Assembly (NCBI RefSeq): GCF_030272615.1
Contig: NC_081412.1
Span: 674,372,323-674,436,322, forward strand
DNA from: Cryptomeria japonica
Lineage: Eukaryota; Streptophyta; Pinopsida; Cupressales; Cupressaceae
Direction of reading: 5' to 3'
Length of the DNA: 64,000 bases
Position 1 is the first letter of the stretch. Each line of letters begins with the position of its first letter. Under the pieces are notes generated by a model. The model ran no database searches, was not told the DNA's origin, and worked only from the letters and a program-made list of their open reading frames with translations. Position numbers and translations under genes: made by a program. Positions 35,077 through 47,422 of the stretch are shown piece after piece.

Positions 35077-38000
35077 AAGGGGGAGATTGTTGGAGATTGT
35101 TGAATTATCATTGGTGTCTAAGTGCAGTTGTGGTGTCATTGATGTCAACCCCAAGCATTGTGTTGTCATGTGCAGTTGTGTCTGGAGATGTTGCTAGGCT
35201 CTAATGAAGTTCATGATTGGATGGCATGCCTTATTTAGGTAGTATTGTAATGACATTGTATTAAGATAAATATAAGAAGCATTAACATGAGGATTAGAAG
35301 ATTTGCACATGATGAAGTGGATATTATTTTGATGGTCTTGTGCATGCCACAAGTTGTTATTCTAACTCTCTTGTTTCTCCCAAGTGAGAAAATGGTGCTA
35401 CAAGATTTCTCTAGTCTCTACAGATTGATGATGTGTGAAAATACATGAAAGTGCTTTGAAGACTGTTTGGGAGAATGTTTTGAATTCCTTCATGGCTACA
35501 TATATGCTCTTGAAGTTTGCAATTTAGTTTTTATGTGTTGTGAAAGGTTCATTCCTATTTTTCAAGTCTTTGGTGTTACTATAGATGTGTTTTGGTAAGC
35601 ACGTTATGGTGGCAGTTTGGTTGCTTGTTAAGACTGGTTTAAAAATTGCTCCACATTTCTTTGCATTGTTGTTTCTACTCCTATGGTTTGGTGGATGTGC
35701 TCATTTTTTCTATGTAATGTCTCAGTTGAGATTTTAGGTGATGAAGTGTACTACAAGTATGGTTGATAATGCTTTTATCTCATAAATGTGTTTTCTAGCC
35801 TTCTAGATATAAATAACTTTATATTTTTTTGGGTGCATTATCTTTTGTTTTTCATGATAATATGAAAGAAGTAAATGGAAATGTTGTTGGGAGTTCATGG
35901 AATGTCTTTGTGTTGTCCGCATGATAATGGTTGATCTTATTGGTGCCACAATTCATTTGGAGTTGGTCTTTAGGGTGTTTTGTCATTGTTTGACAAACAA
36001 GGCTTATTCTCTTGCTTATACTATGCACTTAGGTGTCTATGCCAACATTGGTGGTGGTGATGTGCTGTCTTTGGGCCTTCATATGTCTCAATATGATCTG
36101 CATTATATAAATGCATTTGGATGTTGTTTTTTTGGGCTAGCTGGTAAGGGGCTACATGTTTCATCTACTCATTACCTTGATTCTGACTTTGGAAGATGTT
36201 GGTTCAAGAGCACCTAATAGGTCTTCATGCCTCAAGGAGGCCAAGTTTGTGTCTTTTAGGTTTTAGTAAGAATAAAGTTATGTATAAGGTCTAGAAGACC
36301 ATTTTTGATGTAATAAGGACCATTTAGGTCATTAGGTGGAGTTTTGAGTCATAATGAGGTTATATTGACAAACATTGTCAAGATATCACAAATGTGTGTA
36401 AATAGGTCCAATATGGTATTTTATGATGTATAGGGGTACTTTTTATGTATTTGGACCTATTTGAATCACTATGGAGTCATGGAAGTCATAGATTAGGTCT
36501 ATATTCATTTTGAACGAAAATTGTCAAAGTTGACAAAAAACGTTGTCAAGCAAAATTTGCATTTTGGAGGTAATTATGTGCTGGTTTGTCAAAATAAGTT
36601 GAAAGGGTGGTTGTAACTGTTTTGAAGTCTTAGAGGAAATTATAAAGGTCTACCCATGTTCAATGTAAGGTTGGTTACCATGTATTAAGTAATAAAATCA
36701 ATAAAAGTTGTGTTTCTTGCATATTTTTTGTGTAATTTCCAACGTAACAGTCCGATTTTCCTTATTTTTCATTGTGAAAACATATGCATCTGTCTTGAAG
36801 ACTCATTGATTATGGAAGGGAATTGAATCTTCTTTATTTAGAACTTTGTCTCACTCATTTTATTTTTCAGTTTGGTTGAAATATCTTGTTTTCTTTAAAA
36901 ACTCCAGGGTAAAAACCCTCATTAGGGTATCCAAAGATTAAATAAAAATGTTATATGAATTGTTTCCTGATTGAACAGCCACACCAAGTAGTGGAATGTT
37001 GTATGATATCTTGTTCCCTCTTATAGTGGTGTTTGTAGGGTCCCATGGAATGTTTTGCACATGTGAAAGGGTTGGAAGTATGACTGTCACAGTGTCTTAG
37101 ACTGTGAACAACAAAGCACAGTTGGGATTTTGATGGTGTTGAATGGTAAGGAGGGGTTGAAAGGATGATAAAGGTATAGTGGGATGTTTGGTGAGTGTTT
37201 AAGGAGACCCTAGGAGTCAGTAGGAGCCTTTGGAAGCATTAAGAGGTGGGAAGAAAGCTTAAGTTAATGACTGACCTAAAACACACTAGGACTGCTACAT
37301 ATATCAGTGAGACAAGATTTGTTGTTGAACAAGAGTTGGATGAGGGTAGGTGTTGAGTTGGGAATAAGGAAGGAATGAGAAGACTTTATCACCCTTGTGA
37401 TGAGCATTTGGAGTGTTTTTAGGAAGAGAGCCTTGTAGACATGATTGCCCCTACATGGAGTTTGACTGTCCTAAAGATAGTAAATTCCGCAATAAATTTT
37501 GTTGAATCCCTTAGGGTGGATGGGGGGGTGTAGAAAGGAGATTTGGTCAAGAAAGAAGAGGTTTCAAGGGTTCCATGAAGTACTTGGTTTGGTGTGCTTA
37601 TTGCAAGTTGTGAGTGGGGTGCTAGTGAAAGGTGGAGTTCCTAATTGGGGGCAGCCTAATTTGAGTGACCATAAAGGGGTTTGAAAGTGTCTGAGTGTTG
37701 AGAAGCATTGATATGGGTTTAAGAAGGTTGAGGATGCATGGAAGAATGTGTGTGAGAAGTTGGTTAAGGGACTGAGAATATTGCATGATTTTTGGGCTAT
37801 TATAGCCTTGTGAGTGGAACTAGAGCCTTGTGGGTGGATTGTAAAGTTAAGGAAGACTTAGTACCTATTAGATAGGTAAGTTAGGAGAAAGAAATCAAGT
37901 GTGTGGATGCTCTGCATCAGATGTGTACCAATATGTTTGATGTTTGGGGCTACATGGAAGGATGTATTATGGTGTTATAGGTCCACTATATCTCCCGGTT

Positions 38001-39114
38001 GGGACCTCTTTCATCATTATATATTTTTGAGGCCAACTTATTGGGGTCATTTCTTGTCTCCTATTCTAGCCAACCTTATTTGACTTTTTCTTTGCTTGCA
38101 GAGGATACTTATAGAAGATCAAATCAATTGCAAGAGTGTGGATTGTGTGAGATGTGAAAGTAAAGCAATAAACTTGTGTGGTGGAAGTTTTGAAGTTGAG
38201 TTGCTTAATGGTTGCTTGAGGCAGTGATTCAAGAGCAACTACATTCTCAAGAGATTGCTAGAGGTTGTGAGTTGAAAGCTTATTCTTTGTAATTCAAATT
38301 TTGGTGTATCCATCTCTAAGATAGTGAATCTCTTTCATAGGTCCTTGTATATTGCTCAATAAGTCTGTCAAGTAGCAGTGTGTGTCTGTGAGATTTTGCC
38401 AAGATCAAGAGCTCAATGAAAAGTACATAATAGAGACAAAATATTGATATGAATAAACTGAATTCTATCAAGATGAAAATATTGATCAACTAGATCATCA
38501 AAAATTGTTGCATACAATGAATATGAGCCTTCTTATATAGGCAAGGCTATATGGATATGTGAGCACACAAACATGACATGTGGTTCAATGAGAAACAAGT
38601 GTAGGTAGGAGAAACAATAAAATATTCCACATGAGTTGGATCACCTACCGAAGGTGGAATTATCATCCTACAATAAGTGGATGTGATAAAGTAATAACAA
38701 TATCACACCATAAAAGGTGGAAATCTCCTACAACACACTATTCCAATGTGGCACAAACACCCAAGTGTCTCATACCCAAACTACTATGATATGCATGTAC
38801 CTAAGTAAACTTAAGTAAGGTGTAATAATATCCAACATGAATAAATAATTACACCAGCAGTGTCCTTAGGCAATGAGCTTTAGCACTAATTGTAATCTTG
38901 TTTGTATATTGTGAGATAACTCTCACTGTGGTTTTTCATTTATTGGGTTTTCGCATAAATCTAGCATTCTCTTGTGCATTGGCATTCATTGCTTTATCAT
39001 TCTTTGTTGCTAAACTGTTTAAGGGTTTTTGAATTAGACTAAAAGGTTTAAGTTTTGGAGAATACTAATTCACCCCCCTCTCAATATCTAAGTGTATTCA
39101 ACACAAACCTAACA
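35077..39114 (+). mobile_element. Copia-type polypurine tract and long 3' LTR
   Basis: GACAAAGGGGGAGAT (35073-35087) is followed by TGTTGGAGATTGTTGAATTA. This is the usual junction of a copia polypurine tract with an LTR. The typical LTR tail, with ATTCACCCCCCTCTCAATA and an AACACAAACCTAACA end, is found at 39069-39114, after removal of a nested insertion (38379-38855). If both belong to the same LTR it is about 3.5 kb, which is unusually long; it may hide other nested pieces. No ORF of note and no pol sequence remain inside. The upstream internal part was cut away by LTR copy 3. Confidence 0.45.
38379..38855 (-). mobile_element. Nested solo-LTR-like insertion
   Basis: The segment is flanked by direct repeats AGCAG (38374-38378 and 38856-38860), or AGCAGTGT if three more bases are counted. 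On the minus strand it carries TATATAAGAAGG-like promoter sequence at about 38545, a TGTTGGATATTATTACACC block and a CACAGACACACA end. Flanking LTR sequence joins smoothly when it is removed. It is a short LTR or similar insertion without coding capacity. Confidence 0.6.
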
Positions 39115-39439
39115 CTGGACCTACCCATGTTTGTGTAGATGTTTAAGAGAAGAATATAAATCACAACATTTTTAGGATCCAAATAAAAGAGTAGCATCAT
39201 TGTAATAATCCTAAATCTATATTCGTATGTGATCTAGAGGCACCAAGAAAATACATCCACCCAACTACCACAAGTTTAATTGGCATCATAATGATAAACT
39301 AATCTGCGTACAATGATTAGTCATCATATATAATGCAATAAGGGTTACTCATGTGATTGAAGTATGTACAACCCTCATCCACTAAACCTGAATGGCTGCA
39401 TGCACATAGAACACAAGATTATAATGTTAGGATATGTTC

Positions 39440-40850
39440 TAAAGTGCTTCATTAATTCAAACATTTTGAAAGCATCCTTGCAAAATCCATTTTATGCATA
39501 TCCTACAAACATCTCATTCTATGAGACCACATTTCTTAGAGGTATTTTGTTAAACAATTTGCATGACTTGTCTATATTTCCATATTTTAAAAAATATTTA
39601 CAACAATACTATTTGACAAAAAATACCATTTCATTATGCTTTGATGGATGTCTATACCATGTTGCAAAGCTCCCACTTTGACACAATCGAGGATAATAGT
39701 AGCTTTGCAACTACCACTTTGATTTGTTTGAAAGTTTTTTGATCTTTGTAAATCCATTTTGTTCATATCCTACAATCATAGCATTTCATGAGACAAAATT
39801 TCCACATTTCTTTGAGGTATTTTGTCAAACAATTCACTTGGTTCGTGTATATTTCCACATTTTATAAATCATTTACAACAACACTATTTGACCAAAAAAA
39901 ATCTCATTCCATAATGTTTTGATGGATGTCTATACCATGTTGCAAAGCTCCCATTTTGGCACAAACAGGAAGAATACTGGTTTTTACAACTACCAATTTA
40001 ATTTGTTTGAAAGTTTCTGATCTTTGTAAACCCATTTTGTCCATATCCTACAATCAAGGCATTCTACGAGACAAAATTTCTCCGAGGCATATTGTCAAAC
40101 AGTTCGCGTGCCTGGTCTATGCTCCATATTTAGCATACATTTCTACCAAAGCAGTTGCAACTACAAATTTTAACCCAATTCCTCTGTTCTTTACGCTTTG
40201 ATGGATTTCCATACCCTGTTTCAAGCTCCCATTTAGCATTGGCTTTGAGGATGCCAGCAAAGATTGTAGAGTCTGGCTTTTCACCTGCCAGTTGCATTTG
40301 CTTGAAAGTTTATAAGTCCTTTTCAACAAATCCATTTTGTAAATATTTTGCTATCAGGCAATTTTGTGAGAAGACATTTCCTGCCAACTGCATTTGGCTG
40401 AAAGTTTTTAAAGCCTTTTCAACATCCATTTTGTGAATATCCTACAATTAGGGTATTTCATGAGAACACATTTCCTGCCAATTCCATTTTTTTGAAAGTT
40501 TCTAAAGACTTTTCAACAAATCCATTTTGTGAATATCTTGCAACCAGGGCATTTTATGAGAACACTTTTCTTGGAGGCATTTAGTCAAACAGTTCACATG
40601 CCTTGTCTATGTTTCCACATTTTGCATACATGTCTGCCAGCACAGTTGCAGCTACATCTGACAAAAATCCTCGTTCCTTTATCCTGTGATCGATGTCCAT
40701 GCCCCGTTCCAAAGTTCCTATTTTGGCACAGCCAGGGAGGATGCTGGAAAGGATTGCAGACTATGGCTTTACAACTGTGAATTGCATTTGACTGAAAGTT
40801 TCTAAATCCTTTTCAACTAATGCATTTTGTGCATAATGATGATGTTGTAG
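39440..40850 (-). pseudogene. Pentatricopeptide repeat (PPR) protein pseudogene
   Basis: On the minus strand, degenerate PLS-type PPR motifs recur about five times. Examples are GCAKIGTLERGMDIDHRI and LADMYAKCGNIDKACELFD (about 40730-40590), NALVARYSQNGFVEKSLETF (about 40560-40500), LKQGMEIHQSVKNRG and ATALVEMYAKYG (about 40220-40120), and a further set at 39960-39470. PPR proteins of this class usually act in organellar RNA editing or processing. Stops and frameshifts in every motif make this one dead. The repeats nearer 39440 are more decayed. 39115-39440 is AT-rich and shows nothing. Confidence 0.85.
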
Positions 40851-41059
40851 CCCATAAGAGTGGGCTCGCCACTAACAAGCCCTGTCGCATGGTCGAAGAG
40901 TAGGCCCTCAGTAATCCAAGCCACGGGATACATATCTATGACGATTACTTCAGAAATCTTGCTCTGGATACCCTCAGAATAGAGGTGATACACCATTTGG
41001 TTCAGCTGGCAAGTCAGGAATCCTTGAAGTTGAGCATGCACTAGGACCGGCTCTTGCAT
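40832..41059 (-). pseudogene. Unrecognised coding-like fragment joined to the PPR pseudogene
   Basis: The minus strand is open for about 75 codons with normal protein character (for example LVHAQLQGFLTCQLNQMVYH, then VIDMYPVAWITEGLLFDH and SGEPTLMGYN). It has a higher GC content than both neighbours. The PPR motif YAQNALVEK begins in another frame at the junction near 40845. The family was not recognised. It looks like one exon of a host gene brought next to the PPR fragment. Confidence 0.4.
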
Positions 41060-41160
41060 ATGGTGAAATGGCGTAACTACATTATGAGGACAACCATGTC
41101 TTCTAAAATGGCGAGACTGTAGCGGACAGGTGGGCGGGAGAACATATGACAGGTTAAGAG

Positions 41161-41260
41161 GGTTTTACATCAAATCGGTTAACATTTAGAGTGTTTGAAT
41201 CCCACTTGAGGGTTTTACATCAAATCGGTTAACATTTAGAGTGTTTGGATCCCAGTTGTT
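41161..41260. repeat. 50-base tandem duplication
   Basis: Two adjacent 50-base units (41161-41210 and 41211-41260) differ at a few positions and share GGTTTTACATCAAATCGG and TTAACATTTAGAGTGTTTG. 41261-42833 beyond it is AT-rich with no gene recognised; it includes the 3' flank of the acyltransferase gene. Confidence 0.85.
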
Positions 41261-42833
41261 TTAATGAAAAGTAAGTTTTGATATCGTAAGGGACAAGGTC
41301 AAAATTAGTGACCGATCAAATTTGGTAGAATGGATATTTTTGTAATTTTTCATTTTTAGTCGAAAATGTTTATTCTTTGAATCATGCTTGTTAATTTCAG
41401 TTGTCTTGTTGAGTACGAGGTTTCGACATCATATGGAACGAGGTTGAAATTACGTGATTTGTGAATGGTGGGTTTCTTATGACACATCTTCATGAACCCT
41501 TGAAATAGAGGAGATTTCAAATAATATTGGGAAGAAAACTTTAATTTAATTATGCATGCACGTTACACTTTGGGATGTTCTTAATTGTATTTATATTGTT
41601 AAATATTTTTTAACATTTTAAAATGTATATAATTAATTGTGTGTTTAGAATGTAATCTATTTCTTAATATTTGTATATTATCTATTGAGATGAGTATATT
41701 TATAGTCAATTATAATTTTCAGAGTGTCTTAAATTATAGAGTTCAATATGTATGAGTAATTTAAAAGTACTAGTTCACTTCTTTTATTAAATCTTTGAGA
41801 TGAGAGAATGTCAATTATGATGATTCAAATGTGCATAAAAATGGACACTACACTTTGAAAATAGGATACAAAATAATAATTTAGCTCACCTCATTAAAAA
41901 GAAAAATTATGTAGTAAAATTATAAGAAACAAAATAAATATAACCAAACTAACTAAGATGGAAGTATTTTAACTTAAATGCGACCATGCCAGTAGACATT
42001 GGAGTTAGATCTTATATAAAATAAACACAACATTATTGATCAAGTTTAATCTAAAAAATATTACACTAATGCCACTCACATAAACACAACAAACTAGTTT
42101 ACAAATTGATCCAACCTTTAAGATTTTTGAAGAGAAAATATATTGAAACAAAACAAAATTAATAGTAGTTTGTTAAACTAATATATCTTAGACAAACGAA
42201 AAATTGAATATCATCTACAAGAAACATTATTGAGTTTACAAGGAAGTTAGAAAATATAAAGAGCTTAAAAAAAAATTCTCTTCCATCTCAATCAATTGAA
42301 ATCTAGTAAAAATGTTTTGAACACCTGATAAAGGCAAGCATATAATATTGTCTTGATAGCTTGATCATATATCATTAGACAATTTATTCATAAAATTTGA
42401 TAATGAGAGAATAAAAATTAAATTAATTAAGAAAATTTTAACAAGAAGGCTTGAAACAATCTTAATTTTTTTTTTACAATTGATACAATAAGGTAAGCGT
42501 AAAATAAAGAAGTCAACACCGACAAAATAGGAAGCTACAACTTATAAAAAAAGTATTACAATAATAACAATTAAAATTAAACTTAAATTATCTATATAAC
42601 GTCAAAGAATGTAACACATGGAATAAATAATTACAATTAAGAAGAAAAGTGTCAATTCCCACATTAATAATATCAACAGATTTCTCATAAAACTCATGTA
42701 AAATTAAGCAAGCATAAAAATAAATATTAAATTAATTAATATTTAAAATTACTTGATAATTATAAATAACTATCTATCTATACATAAAAAAGTTTCCCTA
42801 TATATTTAAGCATAAGATAGGAGAATGATTATT

Positions 42834-45800
42834 TCAAAAATTCATGGCTTCACCAGTTGTAATCTGAATGCTTTTATCCATGCATTTGTTTATCATGGAT
42901 TCCATCTCTATTTTGAATGCTTTGGCTGTAGACATCGGCATGCGCATTAGTATCTTGATTCCATTAGGCATGTCCTTAGGAGGTTGGACAAAGATAAAGA
43001 AAACTGGTGTAATCAGTTGTTTCTCCAAAGACAGTAGAGAACTTACATTCGTTGCATCTCCCCAACCAAAGTCCACTTCATTAAATCCTACTCGCCTCCA
43101 ATCAGTCAATCCAATTATATTGTCTTGTTGTAAATGCATGTTTAGTTTAGATGGGTATGTCATGCTTGGCGTCAAATATGCATTCTGTAAAGACATCCTA
43201 GATTTTTTTATGATCTTTAGAGCTCGCAAAAGAGATCCATTAATGAGGTCTTGCACAGTGTCTGATGCACTTCCTATACCCAAGGCATTACCATAGTATC
43301 CTCGTGGAAGTGGTGGATTAATTGATCTCCTCATATCCACTGCAAAGAGAAGACTGACATTTTGATTATTTGGAATATGAAGAGCATTTGCTATGGCTCG
43401 CCAAGCCAATGTTGCCACAATTTCGAACGTAGAGAAAGATTCTTTACATTCTTCCATAAACTCTTTTTTGATATATTGTAGTATCTCAGAGTTTATAACA
43501 AAGGAGGCTCGAACCAATTTGTCCTCAATTAAAGGTGAAAGCAAGTTGTGTGCACTATCCATAGCTGAATGGAGGTGATAATATTGGAGATGTAAAAGGT
43601 CTTTTGCCTTCACTAACTCTCTATTCCATATTGGTTCTATAGATGGGTTGGCATCTCCCCTTGCAATCTTTGTGAGGCTTTGAAAAAATTGCCCTGCTCC
43701 TTTTCCATCACATGCACTATGATGGAAATGCATTCCCACAACAAAACCCCCACATGCAAACTGAGTCACCTACATACAAGAAATGCAACAACAATAAAAA
43801 TAATACATATATTATATTAGTAAGCTCATGTATTCCACCTTTATAATAGAAAATAAAGAAGATGAATATAAATTGATAAAATAAACATTTGAGAAAAAAA
43901 ATTGAAAAGTTAACAAATAATAATAATAAATTAAAAAATTTGAAATTTGAAAAAAACTATACATGAAAAGATTAAACCTTTTCCAAAAAAAAAAGAAAGA
44001 AAATAATTGAAACTATCTATCTATGTGAAAACCTATCACATAAAATTCATATGAATACACCAAAATAATTTTACTTCTAAATTAACTAATTATATATTAT
44101 TAATAATTTTGAAGATATCGAACTTTATAATTTTTATGATACTAAATTTCACATTTTCTCAATTCTAATTGTAAAAGTTTGTTATCATCAATTTTTAGGC
44201 ATTATAGAAGCTTGAAGGTACTTAGTTTTAAATGTAATTGCCCACTATTTAACAAGCATTATGAAATTAATTGTTGATTAAGTTTTTTTAATGTAGGTAG
44301 TGAAGTCCTTCCTTGTTTATATACTGATTGTCGATTGAATTTCAAGTATATATAAATATACTCCAAACTGAAATCTATACATACATTATTTTGCACCATC
44401 ATTTATCTCACAATAATTATCTCCAAATTGAAATCTAAATTAATTTATGAATGTTAATTATAAGTATGCTAGTTATTTTCAACACGGATATAAAATCATA
44501 TGACAACCTCAATCATTTTTATTTCTATTAATTTTATAAATATATCTAACAACTTCTCTAACATACCACTATTCAATTCAAAATTCAATTCTTGTTGATG
44601 AATTAATTGAGTGACAGTAACAATTTATTGCTAACTTAAGGTTTTTCACAGTTCATGTTTGCTACTACAAGTTCCATCTGGATGGAAATGGGAAAATATT
44701 AGGTGACTGGTTACTTGCTCTTCATTCTATATAACTATATGTGGATCTAAGGACCTTTGTGAAGAATTAAACTGCATGCACCTTGAAAAAAATATAGGGT
44801 TGAGTATTAATAGCTGTCAATTTTAATTTTGTGTCTTAAATTTTTAAACAATATATCATATTTTGATGATTTTGTTTGATTTTTAATCTATAATTTAAGA
44901 GTTTACAATTATTATTTTAACTTTTGGGTAGTAACAATGAATGTAGGAGAATTTATTACACATAGATCAAAAAGTGGTCATTTGGAGGTGGTATCAAATA
45001 CATATTTTCTATTGTTGCATGTTCTCTTGGCTTTGGCCACCACAAAATTTTCACAACTCATTCAATACATATTTCTCTAATAAATGTTCTGACCAATACT
45101 TATGCGCAAATACCCTATAATTATGGGTACCAATAAAGTTGCACAACTCTTCCAATTGATTTTTTTTTTGAACTATTAGAGGAAGGGCACACTTACCTAA
45201 AGTTCGTATTCCAATAAATATTTCTCTAATAAATGTTTTGACCAATACTTATGCACAAATACCCTATAATAATGTGTTATGGGTACCAATAAATTTGCAC
45301 AACTCTTCCAATTTTTATTTTTTTGAACTATTAGAGGAAGGGCCCACTTACCTAAAGTTTGTATTCCAATAACCATTTATTGGATTTCACTAATTAAAAG
45401 TGTACTCAAATATCATCTAGTGGGCCAATAAATTGTCCACTGCATTATACCGAGTAGCTAGAAAAAAAGTTAGTAATCCAACCAACTGTGCAACTTTATT
45501 GATAGGAAAGTCACATTGTTACGAGGGAATTTGTGGATAAGTATTGGATCACTAGTGCAAATTTTGTGGTGGTCAAAGTGAACAGATGGGACAATAGAGA
45601 ATATGTATCATACATCAAATCAAAATGACCACTTTTTGACCCTTGTGTACATAACAAATCCCACGACACTTGTCCAACTACCCAAAATCCAATTAAATCA
45701 GATGTTTAAAAAACTAAAAATAATTGTCAAAATCTAATGTACTTTTTAAGAACTTTAGTGTGCGAAAGTTAGCTATAAGAACTACTGGTACCCTTCCCAT

Positions 45801-46785
45801 ATACAAGTGGGAGACTATTGATATATGTTAAAAAAAATTAATTAGCTTTCGATTAATATACATTAATAAATATACTAATAAAATATACGAACAAGATTGG
45901 GATAGTCTCAATCGACCAGTAAACCACACACACTAAGAAACATATCAAGCCTAGAGAATATTAGTCAATTTTTAAGTGTTTAACACTTTTAAGTCTAGAA
46001 GTGTATTCTTAGTGTAACCACATACATTAAGCAACATATTATATCTAGAAAATGTCATCAACTTTAACTGTTTAACACTTTTAAGCTTAAAAGTGTAAAC
46101 TTAATGTGTGTGATTGGTGCAGTCACTACATGAGTAAGTCATCAAATAGAACAGCCCGAATCATGCAAATGTAAAGAAACGCAAAAAGAAATGTTGAAAC
46201 TGCAAAACAAAAAGCAACATAAAAAAATATTTTTGATTGATACAAGAATACCAAGAACCAGAGATGCTTCTCATCAATGATTTAAACCGTTCCGTCTCAA
46301 TCATGTACAACTATACTAAGAAATTGTTGAATGATGATAAGAATCACCTGCATAGCCAGAAGATGAGAGTTCGGACTATCAGCAGTAATTGGTGGAAGTC
46401 GAAACAGTAGCTGTTGGAATGACGGCTTCAAATCCTCCAAATCTCCCAGGACAGATAGATCGTTATCCGATGTGGCTTCTACAAAGAGAACACCCTCGCC
46501 TGTGCACTCCACTTGAAGCTCTCCATTTTCTTTACTTGTGAGACGTCCAGCCAAAGGATAATAATACACCAAAGCCTTGGCCAGAGCACTTCGAATTGTT
46601 TTCACAGGATCTGCAGAAATACCTTGACGGGCATTGTAGACTAACAAAAAATTAAAGCTAGATTTTCCATATACTTGGTCAATGAAGGAGAGGGAGAGGA
46701 TAGTTTTGGGTGAAGGCAGAGAAGGGACCACCATGACTGGCTCAGAACTTTTCACCCTCAACTCTGTTAAGCTTGCCTTCTCCAT
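42834..46785 (-). CDS. BAHD acyltransferase, taxane-acyltransferase-like, two exons
   Basis: BAHD enzymes move an acyl group from acyl-CoA to an alcohol or amine of a specialised metabolite in the cytosol. Exon 1 is 46785-46348 (146 codons, start [20 protein letters not shown]) and exon 2 is 43769-42834 (311 codons plus TGA). They join in phase 0 across a 2578-base intron with GT (46347-46346) and AG (43771-43770). The 457-residue product has the normal family length. It keeps the catalytic HXXXD as H163-S-A-C-D167 in HHSACDGKG, the structural DFGWG at 379-383, and [10 protein letters not shown] in exon 1. Segments such as [23 protein letters not shown] and [12 protein letters not shown] resemble, from memory, yew taxadienol/baccatin acyltransferases. 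No stops occur. An in-frame upstream extension to 46899 is less likely than the ATG at 46785. The exact substrate cannot be told from sequence. Confidence 0.88.
44806..45785. repeat. Imperfect inverted repeat (fold-back) inside the acyltransferase intron
   Basis: The left arm, about 44806-45150, contains TTTTGGGTAGTAAC, ATCAAAAAGTGGTCAT and GGCCACCACAAAATTTTCAC. The right arm, about 45475-45785, contains the reverse complements in the opposite order (for example ATGACCACTTTTTGACCC and AATTTTGTGGTGGTCAAAG). By eye the arms match along about 300 bases, with many substitutions. This is the form of a fold-back MITE or of two inverted copies of one repeat. Confidence 0.7.
45071..45370. repeat. 149-base tandem duplication in the intron
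   Basis: ATTTCTCTAATAAATGTT starts at 45071 and 45220. Both units contain ACCAATACTTATGC, a TATGGGTACCAATAAA and AGAGGAAGGGC. The duplication extends the left arm of the fold-back. A similar pair of about 90-base units, each with a CATATT/TTTAACACTTTTAAG core, lies at about 45930-46110. Confidence 0.8.
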
Positions 46786-47422
46786 TCTTATTCTTCTATT
46801 CTGATTCTTCTCTGCTCTTGAATGGATTGGATTAGCTACCCAATGGTCCTTAGCTTTCACAAAAACAAACTCAAAATGGTGTTTAAAGTTTGTGTACAAT
46901 GAGCCTTAAAAAGGCTATACAGACTCTCAAACGGGTTGGCCGACCCTGCGGACGATCCTATTTTGTTTGTTCAGAAAAACAATGGAGCGGCCAGCAAAGC
47001 TAAATACTGCCACTTTCTTACATATGTCGTTCACACTACAAATTCTGGGATGCCATTTCAGAGCTGGACTATGATAGAAGACAAAGGCAAAGTTCTAATC
47101 GAAAAATCCAAAGAAGTAAAACACAAAGCCAATAAGCAATGAAAGATAAGTAACCAAAGAGAAGTGGATCATGATCATACAGCTTTCCTCATCATACCTA
47201 TATTTTATATTATTTTTAATAGATTAAAAATATGTTATTTATTAAAAAAGGTGGTCACGTCTCAAAGTTAACGAATGCAAAGTTTTAATCAATAAATTCA
47301 AAGAAGTAAATGACAAAGCTTCCAAGTGATTAAAACCTAAACAATTAATAATAGGTGATCATTATCATTTTTCCCCCGAGCACTAACAAGGTGTGGATTC
47401 ACAAGATTAGATTGTAGCCAAA
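46786..47422. other. Upstream flank of the acyltransferase gene
   Basis: On the minus strand the 60 bases before the start codon are purine-rich (AGAGCAGAGAAGAATCAG), as in plant 5' leaders. TTTAAA- and TATAGCC-like words lie at about 46880-46920, but no clear TATA box can be named. 46936-47422 contains two related phrases (about 47083-47140 and 47278-47335) and no gene recognised. Confidence 0.35.

Noticed and set aside
35897-36217. 106-codon plus-strand ORF within the long copia LTR
   Set aside because: It is within an LTR, with no motif and no supporting splice or context signals.
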